Source of the DNA: Deroplatys truncata
Lineage: Eukaryota > Arthropoda > Insecta > Mantodea > Mantidae
Assembly (NCBI GenBank): GCA_030765065.1
Contig: CM060990.1
Location: 500,330,190 to 500,394,189, forward strand
DNA length: 64,000 nucleotides
Direction: 5' to 3'
Within the stretch, counting starts at the first letter, position 1. Every line of letters begins with the position of its first letter. The notes below the pieces were generated by a model. It saw only the letters and a program-made list of their open reading frames with translations. It made no database searches and was not told the origin of the DNA. The position numbers were made by a program, and so were the translations under genes. This document shows, one piece after another, positions 24,468 through 36,429 of the stretch.

Positions 24468-24606
24468 TAATGGTTCTTCTTCTAACCTTTTCTTGACGGG
24501 TGTGTCTGTCAAAATGATACTGTCTCTTTTGCGACTGTTGTTTTTAGAGGTTTCTCGCATTTCAGCTTTTGGAAACGGCCGTATTTCCTCCGGAGTAGCA
24601 AGATGC
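24363..24606 (-). pseudogene. Pogo-type transposase, C-terminal fragment (second lineage)
   Basis: The minus strand reads LATPEEIRPFPKAEMRETSK, then RKRDSIILTDTPVKKRLEEE, then an Arg-Glu run produced by the ct microsatellite, ending in KKKKTIK and a stop. The TPEEIRPFPKA and ILTDTPVKK boxes are typical of the C-terminal tail of insect pogo/Jerky transposases. They correspond in position to VTPQQL and ITRSPYKK in the element at 17957-19550 but differ in sequence, so this is another lineage. No DDD core was found upstream, so it is a truncated remnant. The microsatellite has grown inside the former coding region. Confidence 0.75.
24429..24462. repeat. (CT)n microsatellite within a transposase remnant
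   Basis: Uninterrupted ct repeat of about 17 units. Confidence 0.95.
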
Positions 24607-25084
24607 CCAGTGCAGGAGCTGGCACCCAGGAACTGACTTTTCTGGGGTTTGTTGGTCTGCTTTGTTCTGGAGATCAGTAGAAAGACATTTGGTAGGCTCA
24701 GTAAAACGATTTCATCGTCATACTTTTGAAATACAGGACCATTTTTTGTAAGCTACATGACGAAAAAAAAATGAATAAACAACTGAACGAGGTATTGTTC
24801 TCACATGTGACAAGTAACACCACCACGCCATTTTGGGAAAAACAATGCTCAACAACAATAACCCCATTCCTAAGTAACAATCAAATTACGGGAAAAGATA
24901 GGTACCTAATTGTACGGCCTTTTCAACTGCATAGGTATAGGTTTGCGTCATATAGTAGATACACGAAGAAAGGTGGAAAAGAAAAAAATTGCTTGCCAGG
25001 GTAAACATTATAAAATGCCGAATAATGCGTTGTTTTATATGTACTTATATCAGTGTGTACTTATATCAGCATTAATTTTTAAGG

Positions 25085-25935
25085 TGGTGCTACAAATTTC
25101 AGAAAAATACTATAGTGTATGAAGATGAGTCATACATACACAGCAGTCGTACAGCATCTAAAAGTTGGAGTGACGATAGCGAATTAGGTTGCAGGTTCCT
25201 GTTGCTAAAGGGCAAATACTTATTATCGTTCATGCTGTTGGAGAGATCGGCTTCGTTCCAAATGCCCTTCTTTTACAAGTTGAAAAAACAACAGGAGATT
25301 TTCATCAAGAAATGAATACAGAAAAGTACATGAAGTGAATCAACGCCATGTTGAGACCTAATATGCCTGCTGGGTCTGTTCTGGTCATCGACAATACTTC
25401 ACAATGCGTCAACACTCAATTGACAAACCACCTACCTCAAATTCATTGAAAGAAGAAATGAGAGCTTGGTTACTTAGACATAATATAGCTTTAGATGAAA
25501 GCATGAGTAAAACAAAGCTATATAACTTAATTAAAACCAACAAACAGCTTCAGAAGTCATACATACTTGACCAGATAGTAATACAACATCGCCATAATGT
25601 ACTTAGACTCCCATCGCATCACCCAGATCTAAACCCAATCGAATTAATCTGGGCTGATATCAAAAAATGGGTGGCATGCAGAAATATGACTTTTAAATTA
25701 AAATATGTGGAGCAGTTATAACGCCAGCAATTTGCTGAAATTGGAAGGCCAGAATGGGAAAATGTATGTCGACATGTTGAATAAATTAAGAATCATTATT
25801 TCGAAAAATACGGAATATGCAGAAAATCAAATAGAAAGAATTCTCATCCAAGATAATGGTGCAGAAAGTAGTGACAGCAGCGATGACGGCAATAATGTGA
25901 GTGATTCCGCAGAAGAGGAAGGGTTGTTAGGTGTG
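25085..25935 (+). pseudogene. DD82E (Sailor-like) Tc1/mariner-related transposase, broken
   Basis: DDE transposase. In order on the + strand: FLRWCYKFQKNTIVYEDESY with the first Asp (25124-25126), IHSSRTASKSW, then a frameshift into EKTTGDFHQEMNTEKYMK, a TGA stop, and AMLRPNMPAGSVLVIDNTSQ with the second Asp (25390-25392). A second frameshift leads to EEMRAWLLRHNI, VLRLPSHHPDLNPIELIW (Glu at 25641-25643), TFKLKYVEQL, then in another frame a RPEWENVCRHVE box and an acidic Ser/Asp/Glu tail. Second Asp and Glu are separated by 82-83 residues, much longer than the 34-41 of ordinary Tc1/mariner and matching the DD82E group called Sailor. The helix-turn-helix N-terminus and inverted ends were not found. 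Frameshifts and stops make it inactive. Confidence 0.85.
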
Positions 25936-25939
25936 GAAG

Positions 25940-27800
25940 AATTGGAGGCAATGATTGGCAGCGTTTTTTATATTAAGCGCTTTTTACAGCGTGGATTTTA
26001 ATATACTGTATATAACTAAGTTTATCAGCGCAAAGCAGTGCATAACCGGTGTGGATATCTGACGATGACTGTCCTACGCACTCCTGCAGTATGCAGTCCA
26101 GCGGTCACCACCTGATCTGGTAAGCAACTCGCATCATAGCTCTCATTAAGATTTTCACGTGTCTAGAACTGTTGCGCCGATTATAGGTCTTGCACACAGC
26201 CGGTACCTACTCCTGTAACTGCTGTATGGGTTGGGGAACACCTGATTGCAGTACGATGGCTAGAGCGCTCCTGGTTGCAGAGTTATAAGTTTTGTGACAA
26301 CTAGCCCCGATCTGCCCTACTAAGTGTTTTGGAAAATGCTATGTAACAAAAGTGTATAAGTATAAGGTTATTAACAAGTTTTGTTATTCTTATAATTTCA
26401 GTGGGATGAATATATATATAGGAAGTTATAAAAAAAAGCCTTTTGTTATTATTTTTCGTGCTGGTGTTTATATTCCGATCACATTGCAAGTATAACGAAG
26501 AAACACAAGTCTGTATATTGATAAGCCTTTGATTTTTGTTTTAATTCTTATTAGCATCCCGGAAAAGGCCGTTTTATTACCACTTTTCAAAACATCACAT
26601 GACCTGCAAGTTGCACTGGAAGCAGAGAGATGGAGTGAAGACGACGGAGGAGAGAGTGAGAGATTGTGAAGAAAGAGCCAGAGAAAGAAAGAAAGAAAGA
26701 AGGAATGATGAGGGGAAAGAGAGGGAGCTGCAGGGAGAATGAAGAGGAACACCGAGATGAATGTCCGCATTTGTCGCAATAACACGAGCAGAGATGTGGG
26801 GTCTGCCAGTTGGATGGATACACAGTAAGCACTCAAAATGTCGAAAGCGAAAATCAGTTTTGAAATTATAGTCTGAATAGGTATATTTTGCAGGCACAAT
26901 TCAAATGGACATTAATAACCATTTTCCCTGAGGTTTTCACCAAATGCCAGTGGTGCATCCCTTCAAATATTTGGCAGTTGCTTAATACTTATGATTTCAC
27001 GGCCGATATCAGTTGTAGAACTGTGAGGCTGGGTCTGATCTACCCTTCAGTGATGCTGTCGGTCCCTGAGACTTCAGCTCGCCAAGAATGAACGGAGTTG
27101 AAGGTACTAATGAACGGACTCCCTCAACCACCAGTTACCTGATACCAGTGGATACTTCAGAGCTGGTGCCGAAGTGCTCCTGAGGTCTTCAGCTGGATGA
27201 TGAAATATTTGGCGGCCGACGGAGTCGAAGCCAGGATGGCATGAACCTTTGCTCCGTCCCCTCCTCTGCCATTGGTTCTGGGAAGAACCAGTAGCTGACT
27301 GGCTTCTGTTCAACCCCTTCAATTAGTTAGACCCCTCCACGACTTATACTCCCGCCTGAGGTCTGAATATTAACCAATCAACTCACTCCGTGTTTTTATT
27401 CTCCCCCTACTTTCCATCCTACTCCCTCCACTTTGCTACCAGTGTTACGTGGTGGGGAGAGATACCAAACACATTACGTACCATTAACTCCTTTCCCACA
27501 AGATTATCAGGTTCGGGAGCCGTGCACGAGTTGAACTGTTCTGTGGTAAAACAGAATGCTCCGCTTCGTCCTTCCTCTACTGCAGAACGGTTCGGTTTGG
27601 TTTATTGATTCCCTTTATAGGGCTCCGTGCACTTTGTCAAAATACTTACTGGGATCACATGCTACTGATTTCACTAAATCTTACGTCTACGGAGACAACG
27701 TGTGAAATTATGATAATTTATTAGTTCTCGAATGAACCCGGTATCCAAAGAGCTGAGAGTCACTTGTCATTTTTATTTTTAAGTTCGAGCAACTCATCTC
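25940..27800. other. Intergenic DNA with a purine-rich tract and a GC-richer block
   Basis: 26620-26760 is strongly purine-rich on the + strand with gaaa repeats. The pyrimidine strand gives long meaningless open frames. 26900-27640 is richer in G+C and has moderately long open frames on both strands but no recognised domain, and may be an unclassified repeat. Confidence 0.5.
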
Positions 27801-27863
27801 AGCCGAAATTCAAACTCGTGCCTCTTGGATTACTTGACAGACACGTTATCCATTACACCACGG
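27800..27863 (-). repeat. tRNA-like SINE head
   Basis: The minus strand reads ttccgtggtgtaatggataa (box A) and gagtttgaatttcg (box B) with tRNA-like spacing and cgtgtctgtcaagtaatcc between. The T-arm does not pair well and there is no matching 3' acceptor strand, so it is not a functional tRNA. It may be the head of a 5'-to-3' SINE reaching towards 27725. Confidence 0.45.
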
Positions 27864-27864
27864 A

Positions 27865-30800
27865 AGCAGGGGACATTTAACTTAACTACTTATAATATGA
27901 ATGCACTATTTATTGAAGTATTAACAAAATACATACCACTGGAATTGGCCCTGCCGTTTATTCACTTAACCAGCCGTTATAACCTTAAAGTTGTAGCTAA
28001 ACCTTGTTTCTTATAATCTTGCACCGCTGACATGAATTCTTCCGCGCTCCCTTTGCTTCTCCTTTCCCAATTGGCTAATGTACGTCTCTGAATGGCGATG
28101 CTGATGAGAAACAAGCCCTGTGCGGTGCTAGGACAGTCGATAAATGCGATAAAAACAGTCTTGGTAGATGCACGTGCCTTCGTCATCCTAAGAGGCAGGT
28201 TTAAACGTATTTGTTGATAAGAATTTTCATACTTTCCAGATGCATTGACTCTGTGACGTAATATACTTGATTCATACGGCTATGAAAATGTAAATTTGGC
28301 AATTCTCTTCGAATGTATTAAGATACATTATCATATTAATTGAGGAACTCTAGTTTGTATCGTAAAACAACCTATTCCACGCCAGCAGTCAACGAGAGGT
28401 GACTAGTGCACATGGCAGTTAAGAGATACAGGGAAAAGTTATATGGAACAGAGTGTAATTGATGGCAACATTAGTTACACAATGTATACATAACATACAG
28501 ATTACTGATGCTGTCCATTTCCATTAATTTTAATTCAGGCTAAATACTGCCCTAAACTACTACAGCTCTTGTCAAAATAAATATTATTTTCTCCAAATCT
28601 GTTTCTCTGCATTCGCAATTGCATATTCCATGTCTTCTACTTCAAAACTCCTGTTCTTAAAGCAACCGATAGGTGGAAAATTAACTCTTGGCCTTTCTGA
28701 CTATTATTTACTACGATTCTTTGGCGACAATTTGATAAGCTACTTTGATCGCGTGTGAAGTTGGACCCATCACGTGATAATTCATATACTATAATTTACG
28801 TTAAACTGCGTTTACTACTTTATACATTTTTAGACCTCCGCTAGCAATTTACGAATTACTGCGAGATTTTTTTGGCAGATTCCCCGATGTACATATGCCA
28901 ACTAAAACCAGTAATTAGGTAATATTTTTGAAGATGTACCTATACCATCCATCACAGGGCTGGTAAGTTCAAATATGTGCTCATGATTTTTAAATAGATA
29001 AGATGTTTTTAAAACAAAGTTGAATATTAGGAATGTTCCTTTGTGACATTTACTTACTTTAGTAAATTTCTTAAGTCAATTATTCATGACTGAATATTAA
29101 AGGCTATGGAAAAAGAAAATTTAAAATTGCACTGTAAGGAGCATTGTTTGACAATTTCCGAAAAACGGTTCAACAATCATAATCTTAAAAGGGTTTCACC
29201 TAAGAACACAAACTTTAAAACTAGCACCCGTATAAACATGGATAATTCAAGGTAAGAAATTAAAACAGTAGGTATATTAAAAATGGTAACCTTTTAGAAT
29301 TCACTGATCGGTTGCCCTAACTACTATCTTCTTGATTGAAATTGTGTACAACAGGCGAATCACATTTCCCTAGGTTTTCCTTCTTTCTTTCTTTCTTTCT
29401 TTCTTTTTTTTCCTTGCTTTCTTTTTTGTGTTTTTATGCAACATTAGATCCGCCCGCTTTTGGGCCCATTTGTATATTTAGATACACCAAAGCTCCAAGC
29501 CAAGTGAAATAACGATATATGGGACACAAGATACTTTGAAGTGAGGTCCATCTCAAAAGCATAGTTCCCTCTACTGAGGCCTACACCAATTTTCAAGTCA
29601 TTGTTACAAACGTTGACTACACATGTTAACTACTTTATTATCCACCCCACCCCCCAAAACCTTATAATTAGCGAAAAATCTATTACATGGTTCCACTACT
29701 AAAATCAGCCATAAAGAAGATTACCAACCCAAACTATTAGGGAAGCGATAGATTATGATACAGTAATTATTGACAGGAGGATATAAATAATTAAATAAAG
29801 AAATAATGGTACGATAGAGAAATAATTGCAATAAATAATTTCCTTATCTATATTAAATCAATACATAGGTAATCTAATAAGGCGAGTTAAAAAGATTTGT
29901 CCGGAGAAAAAAGTAATTAGCGAACAAGGGCATTAGTAATAGCTGAGGAGCGAACGCGTTAGTATAAAGATTGCTGGAATGCAGTTAAGGTTATAAGTTC
30001 AGTACTTTTTCAGGATCACGTAGGCAGAAACTCTGCAAAAGAGAAAGAGAATGAAATTCTGAGATTGGGGGAGGTACCGCCTAGTAACAGTGTCACATAC
30101 GCATGTGTAAGAGTTTTCATATTGCAGCGCATATGAAGGAGCATTGGTGGGGTAGTTCTAAAGTAGGCGGAGCTTAAGTAATAAAAGAGCATGTATTGAT
30201 AAAATAACGTCTTGTCGTCTTTCTTTTCTTTGTGTACAGCCTTAAGAGCTTACAGTCTTTTACGGTGTTGGCAGTTCACAGCGCCTAAGACCGCGCTGGG
30301 TTATCAGTTACTTAGCGGTAGCTGCGAGGGGTTTTGCCGGTAAACACTTTAGCCACTCACGGCAATTTATGCTTCTAGTTTCTTTGTTGCGGAAACCGCT
30401 ATTTCAAACCGTAAAATTGATACTGCAAAAATTAGCAAGTATAATAATAGTTGTTATAGTTTCGAGTGCTGCAATTCATAATCAGTTTCATTCTTAATCT
30501 ACAAACGGTCGGCAACTCGCTTCAATAGCTCAAGTATTAGATCACATTACGTTTCTCAGTCAATTTAAACTGGTGTTATCCTATCAAAATACACTCAGGC
30601 ATACCCTGAGAGAAAGATCTCATAGCCAACCACTGTAGTAGCCGGCAGCAGAATCAACATCAGATATTGAAGCAAAGGGTATGGCTTCAAAAAAGTGACG
30701 ACCATCGCCCGGCTTCAATTACAACAAATTAAGAGATACATCTATACTCAAAATGGGTTCTATACTGTCATTTCCCACAGAAGAAATTAAACTAATATTT

Positions 30801-32685
30801 CAATTCTGGCAAGAACTATCTCATCTATTAATAAAGTTATAATGCATACAAGTAAAGCATAAAAGTAAAGCTTCCAAATGGAAAGAGAAGTTCCGCTAGT
30901 ATAAATATAGTTTATATTTATTTAAAATTAACTGAGATTGAAGGTATCGGAGGACTGAATGGCATTATCATTTTTCAGTGCTACGAAGTGGTGGCCGGAT
31001 TCAAAACTTGTACGGGAACTTAACTTATTCTCCAATTATTTTGTTTGGTTTGAATATTCTGGAATAAAATATTGTAACAAAGTTACAAATGAGTATACCC
31101 GTTAAGATTTTTAAGGTTGGTTAGATAAAGTTAAATCTAAGTATCCTGGACGCACTTGAGAAAAAATTAAGAGTAACTAAATACCTACAAAAGAATTATA
31201 TATAGTATCTTGTTGGTCTCCTGGATGCACTTCGGAAAGAATTAACAGTAAATAAACAAAATTTATCTTAAAGCACCCGATATAATAATTATAATAATAA
31301 AAATTGCGTGAACATGAGTAGGTATTTGGGTTGGTCTTTTCGGTCCATGTGAAAAAGGACAAAAGCCAAATAAACGCAAAGAGCCGCTCAAGAATGGCTG
31401 AATTAGCGAATTTTGAGGCCCTAAAAATAGTTTCGGAACGCCAATCCACTAGTCCACAGGGGACTTTGCTAAAACGTTCTGTACCTACATCTTACTTTCA
31501 GATAAACACAACGTATTGCCTTTTAAGCTTTCTGCAGCTTCTTTGAATTCAGGCAACAAAAAGCACTTAATACCGGTAAGACAGAGAAATGATAAAATAC
31601 GTTACGAAAAGCGTAGCTGCAGAAGAAGGTATGCTTTTGACAAAAGGGGGAATGTTTTCAAATAAGACTATAATTATGAGGTTGTACAGATGCAGAAACC
31701 TAAGCACGACTGATTGACCCAGTAGTATATTTCTATCTTTCCCAACTGTTTTTCATCGAAGCATAGAGTAGGTACTAATGAACTCTATTCTGCTAGTTCA
31801 CTAAACAAGTCCAGACATTCTTCTTACACCCTTCCAAAATTCTTGAATATTTGTTTGTCTATTTTATCCAAAAACTCTCTAGCCTGAATTTCTAAATTGC
31901 TGCTTAAATGAATTATCCATCCCCAATTTGAAAAATTTGTTCTTGGTATTTTAATCCTGTCACTGCTGCACACTTCGTAAAACCATTACCGTGTGTTGCT
32001 GACTCGGTCGCGCAGACCTCTTTCAACTATAATTCAATGGGAGTCATGTCAACTTCAGCAGAGCTAGAAAACTTATTGGCAAGCTTAAATGAGACGAGCA
32101 ATACCTGCATAAATTGTATTTTAATGGGGTACTTGATGGTAAGAATAGTGAAACTCGAACTCATATGCGTATCCAAAACAAAAACTAAGAATCGGCCTAA
32201 AACACAAATGCAGATTATTTGTAGGACAGTCAGTACACTCCAAAGCTCGCAGATATTGTTGCGAGGAAGATAGAACCAAATCCCAGATAACAACCACGAA
32301 AGAAAGACAAATATATATCCGTTTACCTTGCCTTAATTGACAAATATTTAAGCACACAGTAAAGTTATTTCATGTTGAAGTGGTCACACAAGCAGAAGCT
32401 AGTGCGTGTTATTACTGCTCGCCTTTCACAATCAGGAATTGCATAGATTGCAAAGGGCTTCTGTTCTAGCAGCTAGACTCAAAAGCACAACATGTAAACA
32501 CTCATGGTGAAGGTACACCGCATTTCATTATGATACTCTTCTTCTAGGTGAATCAATCGCCGTTAGGTTTCTGTGGCTATGTGACCTGCAGATTATATTC
32601 CGACTTCAAAACATTGCCTGTTCTACCAAAATAACATGTTCTTCTGCAACTACTGTTAATGTTCCTGTGCCCAAAGGAGATTCAT
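27865..32685. other. AT-rich intergenic DNA, no gene recognised
   Basis: Contains a (ttct)n tract at about 29381-29412. Dispersed repeat copies lie at 31142-31257 and 31640-31720. 29880-30400 is less AT-rich, with an ataaaag motif near 30180, and could be an unclassified LTR or promoter. A 69-codon open frame at 28186-27977 (-) matches nothing I recognise. Confidence 0.5.
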
Positions 32686-32691
32686 TATTAA

Positions 32692-33400
32692 GGAAATTTA
32701 TCCATGAAATTTAGTAAAAAATGTGAAACTTTTCGATATTTTGTTTTTTACACTTTTATTCTTCTTCTAAATTGTTCTTTCATGCTACACAATTATTTTT
32801 AATATCAATTTGAAAGCCACAAATGACTATTTAATCGGTCCTGTAATATTTAGGTATATCACTGCGTTAAACTTTAAACTTTATTTTTCTCAATTCCCTT
32901 TTTTTCACCACTTTCCACTATTCAAAATGATCCTTGGACCACAGTATATGACTTATTAGCTTGAAATCTTCAGGAGAGTTTCAGGAATGACGGGTTTAAA
33001 ATTATTGTGCACTAGTTAAGCATACTTATTAGTTCAGCTGAAGTAAATTATTTTCCATAACTCGCATTGAAAAGGTTGAAAATTTCAATAACATGTATGC
33101 TACACAATTTTTTTTCTATTAAACCAATTAAAATTAATTAATGCCTGCATAAAATTTCTTTATGTCTGTAACGTTAGTAAGCTCAAATTGAAACTTTTGG
33201 GAACGATGCAATAAACCGTGGAGTTCAAGGAGCGTCTCATATTACAATATCAAGAAGTGCTAAATTATGATTAAAGATATTAATGATTTGACATAGTTCG
33301 TTTAACATGTTGTGTGTACTATATGTTTTATGTTCTGAGTATATGGTAAGAAGTCAGAACAAGCAGCAGATGTTTTTTTTATTTTCACAGATGCATTGCC
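32692..33400 (-). mobile_element. TTAA-flanked MITE copy 2
   Basis: A 709-bp inverted copy of the element at 20862-21581. Its outer end on the minus strand, GGCAATGCATCTGTGAAAA, is identical to that of copy 1. The other end (aaggaaatttatccatgaaa) is degraded. Both sides have TTAA (32688-32691 and 33401-33404), the best evidence for the duplication. The interior is homologous throughout with many substitutions, so the copies are old. No coding capacity. Confidence 0.78.
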
Positions 33401-33519
33401 TTAATTGTTGAACAACGCCCCCCCCCCAAAATAGCTGGAGAAATCTAAGAAAACCATTGGTTTGCAGCGTGTAGGTATCTAAAAACATGACACAGTAACG
33501 TTTCGTTCTAGGCCATTTC

Positions 33520-33597
33520 AGCAAAGGTGCCTTGTGGTCAAGTAGATTAGCACTCTGAAACCACTGTGGTGGACTCGAAGATCGGTGGTTGATTCCT
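33520..33597 (+). repeat. Possible tRNA-like SINE remnant
   Basis: ggtgccttgtggtcaagtag resembles a tRNA 5' half, and ggtggttgattcctcc follows at box B distance. No duplication or body found. Confidence 0.3.
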
Positions 33598-33706
33598 CCT
33601 TCTGTCAGTCAAAATGTATTTTTTTTTCAGGTTTAATCCTTGATTACCTCAGTAGAAGCGTTTAAATCGAACAATAATAGATATGATCATGTAGTTATTA
33701 ATGTAG

Positions 33707-34068
33707 GCGGTGACGTAGCCAAGTGGTTAGACCGCTCGCCTCCCACCAAGGTGGCCCCGGTTCGATCTCAGGGACCCACATGTGGAACTTGTGGTGGACG
33801 AAGCGGCGTCGGGCGGTTTTTTTCCGGGTTCTCCTGTTTCTCTCGCCGTTTATTTCACCAATTGCTCCATCCTATTTCCTTCGTCCATTTCGCCTTCATT
33901 TGATATCCTCTTCTTCCTCACAATCATACCTGGCTACGGGCCGATCCCCCGTTCCGGGTTCCTCATTTTCTGAATCATGTTCGTCTGCTCCTCTACAGGC
34001 CTCTGACCACGGTTGTGCGTCCTAGGGGTGTAAGCCCTACATATGAGGAGGGTAAGCCGACTAAGTAA
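33707..34068 (+). mobile_element. SINE-A copy 2, intact target duplication
   Basis: A 362-bp copy of the SINE at 13024: same head (gcggtgacgtagccaagtgg, box B ggttcgatct), same gtggtggac-aagcggcgtc body and same 3' end (cctacatatgaggagggtaa). A perfect 13-bp duplication, gttattaatgtag, is at 33694-33706 and 34069-34081. The two copies differ at many sites although both keep perfect duplications, so they probably come from different source genes. Confidence 0.92.
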
Positions 34069-34084
34069 GTTATTAATGTAGGGT

Positions 34085-35320
34085 AGGTACTGCGTCCAGA
34101 GTTATAGAATAATTTTTATTTAATTTAATTAATTCTTGAGTGCATCCAGAAGAGCACCGAAAGTGCTAGTTTTAATTACCCCTGACGTAACTCAAATATC
34201 ATAAACGGCATAGCTTATATATAACTTTCATACGATATTTTATGCTGAAATGTCTCAAGACCAAAGCAGTAAAGAAAGAGGAAGAAAAATTTAAGGTACT
34301 CTTTTAATTCGAACTGATAGTGCTACCTCTAACTCCGAACGATGATCATTATATCAGTCACATATTTGGTACCCTCTACCTCAGCGCCTTTTAAATAGGG
34401 ATAAGTTTACGCTAGGTGAACTTCTGTTACTCCTACGAAAATGTCCTGGTATATTACAGCCTTTAGCTCGACTTTAAATCTGTATTGCACGTATCAGCTT
34501 CATTAATGAAATTCCGCAAGCTACCATGCATGATAGATAAAATGTCTAAGCCCTTATTCACGCCGGAATTGAAGCATGAATTTATTTTATTCTGTCCGAT
34601 GTGCCTGTACGGCACCCATTATGGGTATACCTATACGTATTTCTTTAATTGGTTGCAGTCTGTAGCTTCCTTAGTTGTTTAGATGGTCAATTTTTTTATT
34701 TTTTTACTTAGCTATTTTGGCACAGGATCCTTGTGACAGGTGTTTGGCTCCTTATGAAATTCCGAAGGTGGATAACTAAAGTAAAATTTTATAAAAATCC
34801 GCTAGAAAGCTGTTTTATTTGTAGAAAATTGGAGTATGTTTTTAAAATGGATCTCACTTGTAACTTGTGTCTCATAAACAGCTTTTTCACTGAGTGTGAG
34901 CCTTCGTCTGTATAAACAAGTAAAAACTCTAAAGTGGGCGATAAAGACGGACCTAAGACATATTTTCCGCTTGAAAGGTTGCACAGACGCAAAGCACCTA
35001 GGGGCAGGTGATTAATTTTGTATAAACAATGTCAAACTCACAGCACAACAGAAGGAGGTATTTGTTCGTTTGGAAATAGTATTTAGAGCACAAATAATGC
35101 ATGATTTCCTTAAGAAAAGTCTAATTTTTGGAAGGATTGTTACAAGTAATCACACATTTTTTTAAATATGCTATCAATCAGGTATCCTTCGTGGAAAGTG
35201 AAGGTCGCTAATGTATTTTATTCTGGTGTATTTATGAACACATCTGAGCTACAGCGTGTACCTAGTATCTTATGAGAACTCCCATAAGAGGTAGCTGGGA
35301 GATAAGATTATAAATAGTTA
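34085..35320. other. AT-rich intergenic DNA
   Basis: 34091-34151 holds inverted copies of the word at 31142-31257. 34977-35015 is a copy of the repeat at 31640 and 47795. No gene. Confidence 0.5.
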
Positions 35321-35329
35321 ACATAACAC

Positions 35330-35797
35330 AAAGGCTCCATCACAGTTACCGAAAGCTTTAGTTTGATCGGAGTTAGAAGCAGTCAGACGGAGGGGCTGGA
35401 GCAGAGCACCGCATATAGGCCATAGTGGGCCCTTTGTGCTTCCAACGTGAAAGCTGGGAGAAGGAGATCCGAAGGTCGAACAGATATGGACGACGATGTG
35501 CGCTAGCAAGGGTGGGGGCCTAACGATTCCAACATAACTCTAATTCTGACACCGGCTGGCCCTGCTTTAGTCATCCACAACCTGGGGTCCTACAACTCTG
35601 AAACAGATGAGGCGAAACAAATTAAAGGAAATTATGGACAGGAAATTCGTGGTAGAACGGGAAGCATCCCAGAATTCGCATAGTGACCCGGGGAAACCAC
35701 AAAAAAACCTTGGTCAGAGTGGTTAGCCCAATGGTAATTGAACCCAGGACCTCCCAAATGCGAACTTCATACGTTTTGCGGAGCCATCTTGTTCGGT
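35330..35797 (-). mobile_element. SINE-B copy 1
   Basis: The minus-strand head accgaacaagatggctccgc corresponds to the family head accgagcgagatggctccgc. It is followed by cgcatttgggaggtcctggg and box B (gggttcaa), the ctctgacc..ggttt..tttccccggg block, taccacgaatttcctgtcc, catctgtttcagagttgtag, and near the 3' end ttggaagcacaaagggccca and gcggtgctctgctcc. No clear target duplication was found, so the lower boundary is approximate. Confidence 0.75.
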
Positions 35798-36360
35798 TAC
35801 AGCTCGTTGTTAGTGTACATTAAGATAAAACGTATTTTTGTATCCAAAGCCCTTATATGTTCTGTGCACTAAGGAATACCCATGGATGAAACCTTGTATC
35901 CTTCGCAGTTTTACTTATCAAATAAACCTCAGCGATAGTTTTACTAACAGGCTATTAACGCTTTGTTAAAATAGAATTTTCAACGATTATTCCGTTTTGT
36001 TAATTTTAATGAGAATGTTTTTAGCAAGCGTTAACATTTCTTTATTCGGTTTCTCCCTCTGGTGCAACCAACTTGAGGTTTGTTTTGTTACATTCACTTT
36101 GCATTATACATCAAAATATATACACAATCACGTTGGATCAGCGACATAAGTTGAGATTGTTGTTTCTTAAACGTTATAAAACAGTGGTTATCAGCTAAAT
36201 GGACGTTCGTCGGTACTGGAATTGCTCGCTTGCATAGTATCTATTTATAATCTAGTTAATACAATTTATTTAGCTTTTGCCTGTACGAAATCAATGTCCA
36301 ACGAAACCATCAGAGCATCTGCAATGCTTTTAGTAATGTAACGTTTTGGATTAGTAATGC

Positions 36361-36429
<69 letters not shown>
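36361..36429. repeat. Compound (AT)n(GT)n(GA)n microsatellite
   Basis: Three adjacent perfect dinucleotide blocks, at, then gt, then ga, totalling about 69 bp. Confidence 0.97.

Noticed and set aside
26468-26899. 143-codon minus-strand open frame and two overlapping ones
   Set aside because: Produced by the purine tract, open in three frames at once; no domain.
27977-28186. 69-codon minus-strand open frame with an AATAAA shortly after its stop
   Set aside because: No recognised domain, and length and signal are expected by chance in AT-rich DNA.
29100-29330. Third copy of the TTAA MITE (gatcggttgccctaac at the end)
   Set aside because: Only the last dozen bases resemble the end; the interior does not align convincingly.
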